Of a DNA stretch of 9,062 bases, positions 1 to 4,939 are shown in pieces. Source of the stretch: Balneolaceae bacterium (GTDB lineage Bacteria; Bacteroidota; Rhodothermia; Balneolales; Balneolaceae); the NCBI GenBank assembly GCA_007123785.1, contig SLGL01000062.1, positions 1-9,062 on the forward strand, given 5' to 3'. Below the pieces are notes generated by a model that ran no database searches, was not told the origin of the DNA, and saw only the letters and a list, made by a program, of their open reading frames with translations. Both the position numbers and the translations under genes were made by a program. The first letter of the stretch is position 1. Each line of letters starts with the position of its first letter.

Positions 1-1068
1 CGCCCCATTTCCAAAAGGTAACACAGTAATTCCATCTGAACCGATAGGCGTATTCAGCGCCATGTTATTCATTTCTTCGTAAGAGATTGTTTCATTGCGA
101 ATCAGTTGTTCCTTAATCCAGCGGTAGAGAATGCCTGTACCATTGATGCAAAGCAATACGCCATATCGCGGTTTTTCGGCCTGATGGTTGACATGAACAA
201 AGGTGTTCACACGTGATTTTTCATCATAGACAGGTTGATCAGAAACTCCATAAATCACCCCGGATGTTCCCGCATTGGCTGCTGCTTCACCGGGATTCAG
301 GGCATTCAGTGAAAAAGCATTATTGGGCTGATCACCCGCCCGATATGTGACAGGCGTGCCTATTTTGAGTCCCAGTTCCTGAGCAGCGCTTTCTGTCAAA
401 TGTCCGCCGGTTTCAAATGATGAGAGCGCTTCCGGCAGCAAATCTTCGGAAATGCCGTAATGATCGAGCAGGAGTGAGGCTTTGGCTCCAGTTGTATAGT
501 CCCAGAATACCCCTTCTGAAAGTCCGGAAACGGTTGTGGTAATCTCACCGGTCAGTTTCATGGCGATATAGTCACCAGGCAGCATTATTTTATCGATCTT
601 TTCATAAATCTGTGGTTCGTTTTCTTGCACCCATTTCAGTTTAGAAGCGGTAAAATTCCCCGGTGAGTTGAGAAAATGTTTCAGACAGGTTTCCGGCCCG
701 ATCGTTTCAAACGCTTTTTTACCGATTTCGGCGGCCCGGCTGTCACACCAGATGATTGACGGACGCAGTACATTTTTGTTGTTATCAACCAAAACCAAGC
801 CGTGCATCTGGTAGGTTATACCGATAGCAGCGATTTGACCAGGGTTGATTTCGGTGTCTCTGAGCAGCTCTTCAGTTGACAGTTTTACATGGGTCCACCA
901 GGTTTCGGGATCTTGTTCCGCCCAATCCGCTTTTGGGGACAAGATCTCCAGTTCTTTCCGGGGAGACTGTGCAGAAGCGAACCCCTGTCCGTTGTCAGTA
1001 TTTAAAAGGGATGTTTTGATAGACGAACTCCCAATGTCATATCCCAGCAGATACGTCTGATTCTTCAT
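1..1068 (-). CDS. xylB: Xylulokinase, FGGY family (N-terminal 356 residues; runs off the window)
   Basis: Predicted to phosphorylate D-xylulose with ATP to xylulose 5-phosphate in the cytoplasm, feeding the pentose phosphate pathway. Translating the complement from the ATG at 1068 gives an uninterrupted frame to base 1. The N-terminal phosphate-binding loop is DIGSSSIKTSLL (residues 11-22). The xylulokinase-type QMHG motif is at 86-89, IIWCDSRAA at 105-113, and LPGDYIAMKLTGE at about 163-175. The expected catalytic aspartate is D245 in RAGDQPNNAF, and the ATP-side AGTSGVI motif is at 265-271. Family members are about 500 residues, so roughly the last 140 lie outside the window. No Shine-Dalgarno sequence precedes the start; the ATG fits the position of the first beta strand. 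The gene diverges from an EIIC-like membrane protein gene, which supports a sugar-use role. Another FGGY kinase specificity is possible, but the QMHG motif favours xylulose. Confidence 0.93.
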   Translation of the reverse strand, partial: MKNQTYLLGYDIGSSSIKTSLLNTDNGQGFASAQSPRKELEILSPKADWAEQDPETWWTHVKLSTEELLRDTEINPGQIAAIGITYQMHGLVLVDNNKNVLRPSIIWCDSRAAEIGKKAFETIGPETCLKHFLNSPGNFTASKLKWVQENEPQIYEKIDKIMLPGDYIAMKLTGEITTTVSGLSEGVFWDYTTGAKASLLLDHYGISEDLLPEALSSFETGGHLTESAAQELGLKIGTPVTYRAGDQPNNAFSLNALNPGEAAANAGTSGVIYGVSDQPVYDEKSRVNTFVHVNHQAEKPRYGVLLCINGTGILYRWIKEQLIRNETISYEEMNNMALNTPIGSDGITVLPFGNGA

Positions 1069-1114
1069 AAAAATAGTCAGGTTAATTCTTGAATATTGTT
1101 GATATCGGAACTTT

Positions 1115-1144
1115 AAGAGGTCAAAAAAAATAATTTGAACTCTT
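1115..1144. promoter_or_regulatory. Inverted repeat in the xylB/EIIC divergent spacer, candidate operator
   Basis: AAGAGGTCAAA (1115-1125) and TTTGAACTCTT (1134-1144) are inverted repeats with 11-base arms, one mismatch (G opposite T) and an AT-only 8-base spacer. It lies 47 to 76 bases upstream of the xylB start, where a repressor or activator site for the divergent pair would be expected. As RNA it could also form a hairpin in the xylB leader. No regulator gene is visible in the window, so the role is inferred from position and symmetry alone. Confidence 0.3.
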
Positions 1145-1203
1145 TAGTACCTACTCTACCTTAAGATTGAAAAAACATCACTAATCGCCAAGCATATTTC
1201 AGG

Positions 1204-1216
1204 TTCTGTTACAGAA
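1204..1216. promoter_or_regulatory. Perfect 13-base palindrome before the EIIC-like gene, candidate operator
   Basis: TTCTGTTACAGAA is a perfect palindrome of two 6-base arms around a central T. It ends 17 bases before the ATG at 1234, a position where a bound regulator would block transcription or early elongation. Nothing else in the 165-base divergent spacer (1069-1233) has comparable perfect symmetry. I cannot assign a regulator family. Confidence 0.35.
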
Positions 1217-1233
1217 TTTAAATAACTGAGCAG

Positions 1234-2238
1234 ATGAAATTTTTAAAACGAAAGGGCGTAGACCTTTCTCTGAAAACCTATCTGTTAACCGGCCTTTCCT
1301 ATATGGCTTTAGGCCTGTTTTCTTCACTCATTATCGGGTTGATTATCCGTACGGCCGGAGAACAGCTCGATGTTGAATTACTGGTTAAAGCTGGCCAAAT
1401 GGCGATGGATCTGATGGGGCCGGCAGTGGGTGTAGCGGTGGCCTATGGATTGAAAGCACCCGCTCTTGTTCTGTTTACTTCTGCCGTCGCAGGAGCTTTC
1501 GGCGCTGTTGAAGGCGGCCCTGCAGGTGCGTATATATCGGCACTTTTGGCTACTGAGTTTGGTAAATTGGTTTCCGGCTCCACAAAGGTGGATATCATTG
1601 CAACACCGCTGGTAACTCTGTTTGTCGGATTTTTTGCCGCCGAGTATGTGGGTGTAGTAATCAATCAGGGTATGCTGGCTTTCGGTGAACTGATCAACTG
1701 GTCGGTGGACCAGCATCCTTTATTGATGGGTATGCTTGTAGCCTCTTTTATGGGGTTGGCTTTAACCTCACCTGTTTCAAGTGCAGCGATTGCAATTATG
1801 ATCGGGCTTGATGGACTGGCTGCCGGTGCCGCAACTGTTGGCTGTTCTGCACAAATGGTGGGTTTTTCTGTAAGCAGTTACCGGGAAAATGGAATCGGAG
1901 GATTGCTGGCCCTGGGGCTCGGCACATCGATGCTTCAAATTGCAAATGCCATAAAAAATCCTTTCATACTACTGCCGCCAACGATAGCAGGCGCCCTGCT
2001 GGCTCCGGCTGCAACGGTATTATTTCAGATGCAAAATACTCCAGAGGGGGCAGGAATGGGAACCAGCGGATTTGTCGGGCAGATATTTACATTGACAGCA
2101 ATGGAGTTCAGTTGGCTTATTGTTGTCTATATCATGTTATTACATTTTATCGGCCCCGCACTGATTAGTTATCCGGTCTCTGAATATTTGCGCAAAAAAG
2201 AGCTGATCCGGTTTGGTGATATGGCGATTCAAAAATAA
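1234..2238 (+). CDS. Stand-alone PTS EIIC-type membrane protein (PTS_EIIC_2 / PfoR-like)
   Basis: A 334-residue polytopic inner-membrane protein resembling the PTS_EIIC_2 (PfoR-like) family. It is nearly all hydrophobic. Likely membrane segments lie around residues 14-38, 60-90, 120-147, 163-190, 193-215, 222-237, 245-265 and 284-312, and the short ends are charged and basic. Glycine-rich loops such as GAVEGGPAGAY (90-100) and the segment IKNPFILLPPTIAGALLAP (240-258) match the conserved core of the family. No EIIA or EIIB domain is fused and none is encoded nearby, so PTS phosphotransfer cannot be assumed; members of this family are often orphan genes with poorly known substrates. The ATG at 1234 directly follows an in-frame TAA and begins a plausible basic N-terminus. 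The divergent xylulokinase suggests a pentose or pentitol link, which is inference. Family assignment is fairly secure; substrate is unknown. Confidence 0.83.
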   Translation: MKFLKRKGVDLSLKTYLLTGLSYMALGLFSSLIIGLIIRTAGEQLDVELLVKAGQMAMDLMGPAVGVAVAYGLKAPALVLFTSAVAGAFGAVEGGPAGAYISALLATEFGKLVSGSTKVDIIATPLVTLFVGFFAAEYVGVVINQGMLAFGELINWSVDQHPLLMGMLVASFMGLALTSPVSSAAIAIMIGLDGLAAGAATVGCSAQMVGFSVSSYRENGIGGLLALGLGTSMLQIANAIKNPFILLPPTIAGALLAPAATVLFQMQNTPEGAGMGTSGFVGQIFTLTAMEFSWLIVVYIMLLHFIGPALISYPVSEYLRKKELIRFGDMAIQK

Positions 2239-2345
2239 GGATCCATGTTGATTGGTTTGTGTAACTCATTCATGTCTGAAATTAATGAGTTCAGAAGATG
2301 GGAATTGGGAAATTGAAAAACAGTAAATTGGGACAGGCAATAAGG

Positions 2346-2408
2346 GGACTGCATGGATTATAATCTCATAATGTTCACAACAATTTCTGCAGCCATTTTT
2401 TTGTTTTT
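2346..2408 (+). terminator. Possible terminator of the EIIC-like gene
   Basis: GGACTGCA (2346-2353) can pair with TGCAGCC (2388-2394) with one bulged A, giving a 7-bp stem. It is followed after one base by seven T, a G and five T (2396-2408). The T-tract and the position about 100 bases after the stop favour a plus-strand terminator. The loop of about 34 bases is unusually long, so this is a weak call. Confidence 0.3.
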
Positions 2409-2429
2409 AATACCCAATTAAATTAGGGT

Positions 2430-2457
2430 CAGAATCTGGTGTTTTTCCAGGATTCTG
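2430..2457. repeat. Bulged inverted repeat downstream of lolD
   Basis: CAGAATCTGG (2430-2439) pairs with CCAGGATTCTG (2447-2457), giving 10 bp with a single bulged G and a 7-base loop TGTTTTT. On the minus strand it sits about 80 bases beyond the lolD stop and could stall transcription or protect a 3' end. No T-run follows on either strand, so it is not a classic intrinsic terminator. Confidence 0.35.
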
Positions 2458-2480
2458 TCAGCGTCAGTAACTTTGGAAAA

Positions 2481-2529
2481 AAGATAAAACGATATCCGGG
2501 CTAAGATAAAACCAAGATAACTCAAGATA
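2481..2529. repeat. Cluster of four AAGATA motifs with near-helical phasing
   Basis: AAGATA begins at 2481, 2503, 2514 and 2524, giving intervals of 22, 11 and 10 bases. The first two copies extend to AAGATAAAAC. The cluster is just beyond the lolD stop codon at 2539-2541, in its 3' region. Intervals near one helical turn could mean a protein-binding array or DNA bending. The tract is AT-rich, so low complexity is a simple alternative. Confidence 0.3.
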
Positions 2530-2538
2530 TATTTAAAT

Positions 2539-3231
2539 TCAGTGTTCCAGAATTCCATTATGCAAATTGTAGACTCTGTCGCATCGGCTGGCAATCTCTT
2601 TTTCATGGGTGATTATTACGATGGAAACACGTTCCAATTCCTGAAGCTGAAAGAGCAAGCTTAAAATGGTTTCTGTATTTTTTTCATCCAGGTTACCGGT
2701 GGGTTCATCTGCAAGTACGATGGAAGGGTGATTGGTGAGCGCTCTTGCCATCGATACGCGCTGTTGCTCTCCGCCCGAAAGCTGAGAGGGGCGATGTTCC
2801 AGGCGTTGACTCATTCCGAAGCGTTCGAGCAGCTCTTTGCCCCGGTTTTCGGCATCAGCTGTGCGCACTCCTTTGATAAGGGCTGGCATCATTACATTTT
2901 CAAGAGCGGTAAATTCAGGCAGCAGATGATGGAATTGAAACACGAAGCCTACATTTTCGTTGCGAAGCTCGGCGAGTTTGTCCGGTTTGTGCTTGTAGAT
3001 CGATTCACCATGCCAGAACACATCACCTGAAGTGGGCCGGTCCAGTCCGCCAAGAATGTGAAGAAGGGTACTTTTTCCGCTTCCACTGGATCCCACAATT
3101 GCGGTGATTTCTGCCTGATGTACGTCGAGATCCAGACCGCGCAAAATTTTCAGTTCTCCGTCTCCCGACTCCGATTTGAAATTTTTACGAAGATCACGGC
3201 AACTCAGTACAATTTCTTTTTCGTTACTCAT
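2539..3231 (-). CDS. lolD: LolD-type ABC transporter ATP-binding protein
   Basis: A 230-residue ATPase of the LolD/MacB group. In LolCDE-type systems such a subunit powers release of lipoproteins from the inner membrane for transfer to the outer membrane. All nucleotide-binding elements are present: Walker A GSSGSGKST (47-55), Q-loop at Q99, signature LSGGEQQR (151-158), Walker B IVLADEPTG (171-179) with E176, D-loop LD (181-182) and switch histidine H209. The segment FQFHHLLPEFTALENVMMP (98-116) after the Q-loop is characteristic of LolD and is the main reason for this name over other MacB-like ATPases. Length is normal. No permease gene is in the window, so the membrane partner must be encoded elsewhere. 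The start is one base after the ymdB stop, which implies co-transcription and probably translational coupling; no Shine-Dalgarno sequence is visible. A MacB- or FtsE-like role remains possible. Confidence 0.85.
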   Translation of the reverse strand: MSNEKEIVLSCRDLRKNFKSESGDGELKILRGLDLDVHQAEITAIVGSSGSGKSTLLHILGGLDRPTSGDVFWHGESIYKHKPDKLAELRNENVGFVFQFHHLLPEFTALENVMMPALIKGVRTADAENRGKELLERFGMSQRLEHRPSQLSGGEQQRVSMARALTNHPSIVLADEPTGNLDEKNTETILSLLFQLQELERVSIVIITHEKEIASRCDRVYNLHNGILEH

Positions 3232-3232
3232 G

Positions 3233-4045
3233 TCAGTCTTTTTTATTCACAAATTCTGGATAAATCAGCGATTCAATCGATACACATTTAGCAGTTTCGG
3301 TGTCCACTTCAACTATAACAGAACACATACGGTTGTCTTTATCTGCAATTTTGTAACGTTGCGGAGTTCCGAGTGTAAAGCGGCGAATCGAGGTGTTTTT
3401 ATCCATTCCAATCACCGAGTCGAACGGACCGGTCATACCCGCATCTGTGATGTAGCCGGTCCCGTTTGGGAAAATACGGGCATCACTTGTTGGAATATGA
3501 GTGTGAGTACCCACAATTGCAGAAACCTGCCCGTCGGTATGCCAGGCGTAAGCCAGTTTTTCGGCGGTGGCTTCGGCGTGAAAATCTACGAAAACAATAT
3601 CGGTCTGTTCTTTAATTTTTTCGAGAGCCCAGTCGGAAGTGGAAAATGGGTCATCAATTTGTTGCATAAATGTACGGCCCTGCAAATTAAGCACGCCTAT
3701 TTTTACATTTTTTTCTTTTACTTCATAAACACCAAATCCATATCCTGCATTTCCTTTTGGGTAATTAAGAGGGCGCAGCAAGTGGTCATCTGTTTTCATG
3801 TAGGAAAATATTTTCCATTTGTCGAACGAGTGATTTCCCCCGGTGATCACATCTACCTCAAGGTCATAGAGCCGTTTTACAATGTGCCGGTTCAGACCGC
3901 GTCCTTCATGAGAATTTTCGGCATTGGCGATGATGAAGTCCGGTTTATGCTTATCTCTGATTGCCGGGAACATTGTTTCAAGAAAAGTAAGGCCGGGTTC
4001 CCCCACAATGTCTGCGATGAAGAAAATTTTGATTTTTTCTGCCAT
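3233..4045 (-). CDS. ymdB: YmdB-family metallophosphoesterase
   Basis: A 270-residue cytoplasmic enzyme of the TIGR00282 / Bacillus YmdB family, whose studied members hydrolyse cyclic nucleotides such as 2',3'-cAMP using a dinuclear metal centre and affect biofilm and motility decisions. The ligand set is complete: D12 in FFIADIVG, E43 and N44 in ANAENSHEG, N71 with H72 in TGGNHSFD, H156 in VDFHAEAT, and H181/H183 in VGTHTHIPT. Other family motifs are LNLQGRTF (119-126) and ITDAGMTGP (199-207). Length is typical, and the ATG at 4045 places the first beta strand correctly. No Shine-Dalgarno sequence is visible. The gene is followed after one base by lolD and preceded by a 340-base gap holding a candidate promoter. 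It must not be confused with the unrelated E. coli macrodomain protein also called YmdB. The substrate in this organism is untested. Confidence 0.92.
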   Translation of the reverse strand: MAEKIKIFFIADIVGEPGLTFLETMFPAIRDKHKPDFIIANAENSHEGRGLNRHIVKRLYDLEVDVITGGNHSFDKWKIFSYMKTDDHLLRPLNYPKGNAGYGFGVYEVKEKNVKIGVLNLQGRTFMQQIDDPFSTSDWALEKIKEQTDIVFVDFHAEATAEKLAYAWHTDGQVSAIVGTHTHIPTSDARIFPNGTGYITDAGMTGPFDSVIGMDKNTSIRRFTLGTPQRYKIADKDNRMCSVIVEVDTETAKCVSIESLIYPEFVNKKD

Positions 4046-4134
4046 TTTGTTTTTTGAATTGCTGATTTCTCAAGAGATAGAAGGTATTAAATTGGCAGCT
4101 CAGAATGTAATCGGATTTGAGGAGATAAAGTGTG

Positions 4135-4163
4135 TATATACAATCACAGGAGATTCCGTTCAA
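4135..4163 (-). promoter_or_regulatory. Candidate promoter for ymdB-lolD
   Basis: On the minus strand TTGAAC (complement of 4158-4163) is followed after exactly 17 bases by TATATA (complement of 4135-4140). Each hexamer matches the housekeeping sigma consensus at four of six positions. Transcription from here would leave a leader of about 80 bases before the ymdB ATG. Bacteroidota often use a different promoter consensus, which I did not find here, so the call is tentative. Confidence 0.3.
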
Positions 4164-4200
4164 TATGGATGACAAAATATCTGGGTAATCAGGTGAATTC

Positions 4201-4378
4201 ATTGGCGGATGGGTTCTCTCGAAAATGGTTTGCTTCAACATACTCAAGTACGTTTCCGCCACAATTTTAGTGACGCCTTGCCCAAAATCAAATTTCTTGG
4301 TGAGCACCAAGTGAAGCGATTCCTCCCGACAAGTTTGTTCGGGACAGGCGTGTAACGAGATGCGGGTTAGAAGTCTAT
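4201..4378 (-). ncRNA. Highly structured intergenic segment: candidate ncRNA or MITE-like element
   Basis: Five base-paired stems fit together without conflict. They are GGCGGA/TCCGCC (4204-4209 with 4255-4260); a 7-bp hairpin with loop TCAA (4237-4243 with 4248-4254, one G-U pair on the minus strand) stacked against it; ACGCCT/AGGCGT (4273-4278 with 4346-4351); and, nested inside that, CTTGGTG/CACCAAG (4296-4302 with 4305-4311) and TCCCGA/TCGGGA (4324-4329 with 4339-4344). This gives two domains, one of them three-way branched. The location just after zapA is where 6S RNA is found in some bacteria, but the fold does not clearly show the 6S central bubble, so I do not name it. The segment is bracketed by GTGAATTC direct repeats, which would also fit a small inserted element. 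Strand is assumed from the flanking genes. Confidence 0.35.
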
Positions 4379-4385
4379 GTGAATT

Positions 4386-4676
4386 CTAAGAGATTTCTTT
4401 AATCAATTTGGAAAGTTCCTGATTCACTTCATCCATGATATTATGCTCTTTGTTATTGGTTCGGTTTAATTGGGTTCTGAGTTCGAAAAGTTCTTCGGTA
4501 ATACTGAGGCAGGCCAGGATCATGATGGTGGAATCGGGCTGATTGGAGAGCTGATTTCTGTATTGACGAAGCTTTTCATCCACATAGAGGGCAATTTTTT
4601 TGGTATTCTCCACTTCAGAGTCATGGACTTTAAGCGGAATTTGTTTACCCAAAATGGTTACTTTGATCGATTGCAT
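4386..4676 (-). CDS. zapA: Cell division protein ZapA
   Basis: A 96-residue ZapA-family protein. ZapA binds FtsZ in the cytoplasm and cross-links its filaments in the division ring. Residues 1-19 (MQSIKVTILGKQIPLKVHD) form the small N-terminal head. The stretch from about 21 to 43 is the first helix, and residues 50-96 (IMILACLSITEELFEL onward) form the long C-terminal helix that makes the dimer and tetramer coiled coil. The ATG at 4676 is chosen because GAGGAG ends five bases before it, the clearest ribosome-binding site in the window. A GTG at 4682 would add two residues and overlap the upstream stop by four bases, but it would leave no space for that site. The gene follows a coiled-coil protein gene with a two-base gap and is probably translated together with it. 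The order pheT, coiled-coil gene, zapA is familiar in Bacteroidota. Confidence 0.87.
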   Translation of the reverse strand: MQSIKVTILGKQIPLKVHDSEVENTKKIALYVDEKLRQYRNQLSNQPDSTIMILACLSITEELFELRTQLNRTNNKEHNIMDEVNQELSKLIKEIS

Positions 4677-4678
4677 GT

Positions 4679-4927
4679 TCACTCCTCAAGATATTTGTCA
4701 ATTTTTTCGATCAATCCCGAAACCTGGTGTCGCATGGCCATTCGCTCTGATTCGCTGATCGTTGAAAAAATATCAGTTTGCTCTTTGTGAACCTCATTCA
4801 GCTTGGACCGGAGCCGGGTGTTCTCCCGGTTTAGTTCTCTGTTTTTCTTTTTCAATTGATCGACCTGGGATCTGACCTGGTCGAGTAATTTGAAAAAATT
4901 CTCTTTTTGAATTTCATCAATTGCCAT
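4679..4927 (-). CDS. Small coiled-coil protein, ZapB-like
   Basis: An 82-residue, highly charged protein that is helical throughout. From about residue 8 to 50 it shows heptad-like spacing (FFKLLDQVRSQVDQLKKK, then ELNRENTRLRSKLNEV), typical of a parallel coiled coil. A shorter helix (HQVSGLIEKIDKYLEE) ends the protein. There is no signal peptide or membrane segment. Its size, coiled-coil nature and place directly before zapA suggest a ZapB-like partner of the FtsZ ring; this is inferred from context because coiled coils give weak homology. The ATG at 4927 is preferred. A GTG at 4933 would add two residues. Neither has a clear Shine-Dalgarno sequence. It begins 12 bases after the pheT stop, so it is almost certainly on the pheST transcript. 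Confidence 0.72.
   Translation of the reverse strand: MAIDEIQKENFFKLLDQVRSQVDQLKKKNRELNRENTRLRSKLNEVHKEQTDIFSTISESERMAMRHQVSGLIEKIDKYLEE
4682..4687 (-). promoter_or_regulatory. Ribosome-binding site of zapA that decides its start
   Basis: GAGGAG on the minus strand lies five bases before the ATG at 4676 and within the last codons of the upstream gene. I saw no comparable site before the other genes here, so it is unusual and supports the ATG over the GTG at 4682. Confidence 0.5.
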
Positions 4928-4939
4928 TGGCACCGGAAT

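Larger units (their letters stand above)
2239..2538. other. Convergent intergenic gap between the EIIC-like gene and lolD
   Basis: This 300-base AT-rich gap separates convergent genes. I see no convincing coding sequence. Its contents are an 8-bp inverted repeat AACTCATT/AATGAGTT (2263-2270 and 2284-2291), a bulged stem followed by a T-run, a 10-bp bulged hairpin, and a cluster of four AAGATA motifs next to the lolD stop. The first hairpin has no T-run after it on either strand. The last three items are listed separately. Confidence 0.5.
4046..4385. other. 340-base gap between zapA and ymdB
   Basis: The zapA-proximal part (4201-4378) is richer in G and C and packed with inverted repeats. The ymdB-proximal part (4046-4192) is AT-rich and holds a possible promoter. 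One minus-strand frame, in phase with zapA, has no stop codon through the whole gap, but its only available starts are a TTG at 4310 and later internal ATGs. I recognise no protein in it and do not call a gene. Confidence 0.5.

Noticed and set aside
845..1060. Plus-strand open frame of 71 codons
   Set aside because: It is antisense to the N-terminal part of xylB.
2418..2606. Minus-strand open frame of 62 codons after lolD
   Set aside because: It overlaps the lolD end in another frame and has no homology I recognise; the intergenic part is low-complexity AT-rich sequence.
3176..4057. Long plus-strand open frame of 293 codons
   Set aside because: It is the antisense shadow of ymdB, which has a complete metal-ligand set. 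The plus-strand product is rich in F, C and H with no recognisable domain.
4324..4378. tRNA-Arg-like fragment (GACTTCTAA with a nearby GTCGGGAGGA)
   Set aside because: The anticodon stem does not pair and no cloverleaf or acceptor stem can be built, so the resemblance is coincidental.
4046..4385. Firm 6S RNA annotation
   Set aside because: The location fits, but the stems seen do not clearly build the 6S closing stem and central bubble, so the segment is reported only as a candidate structured RNA.
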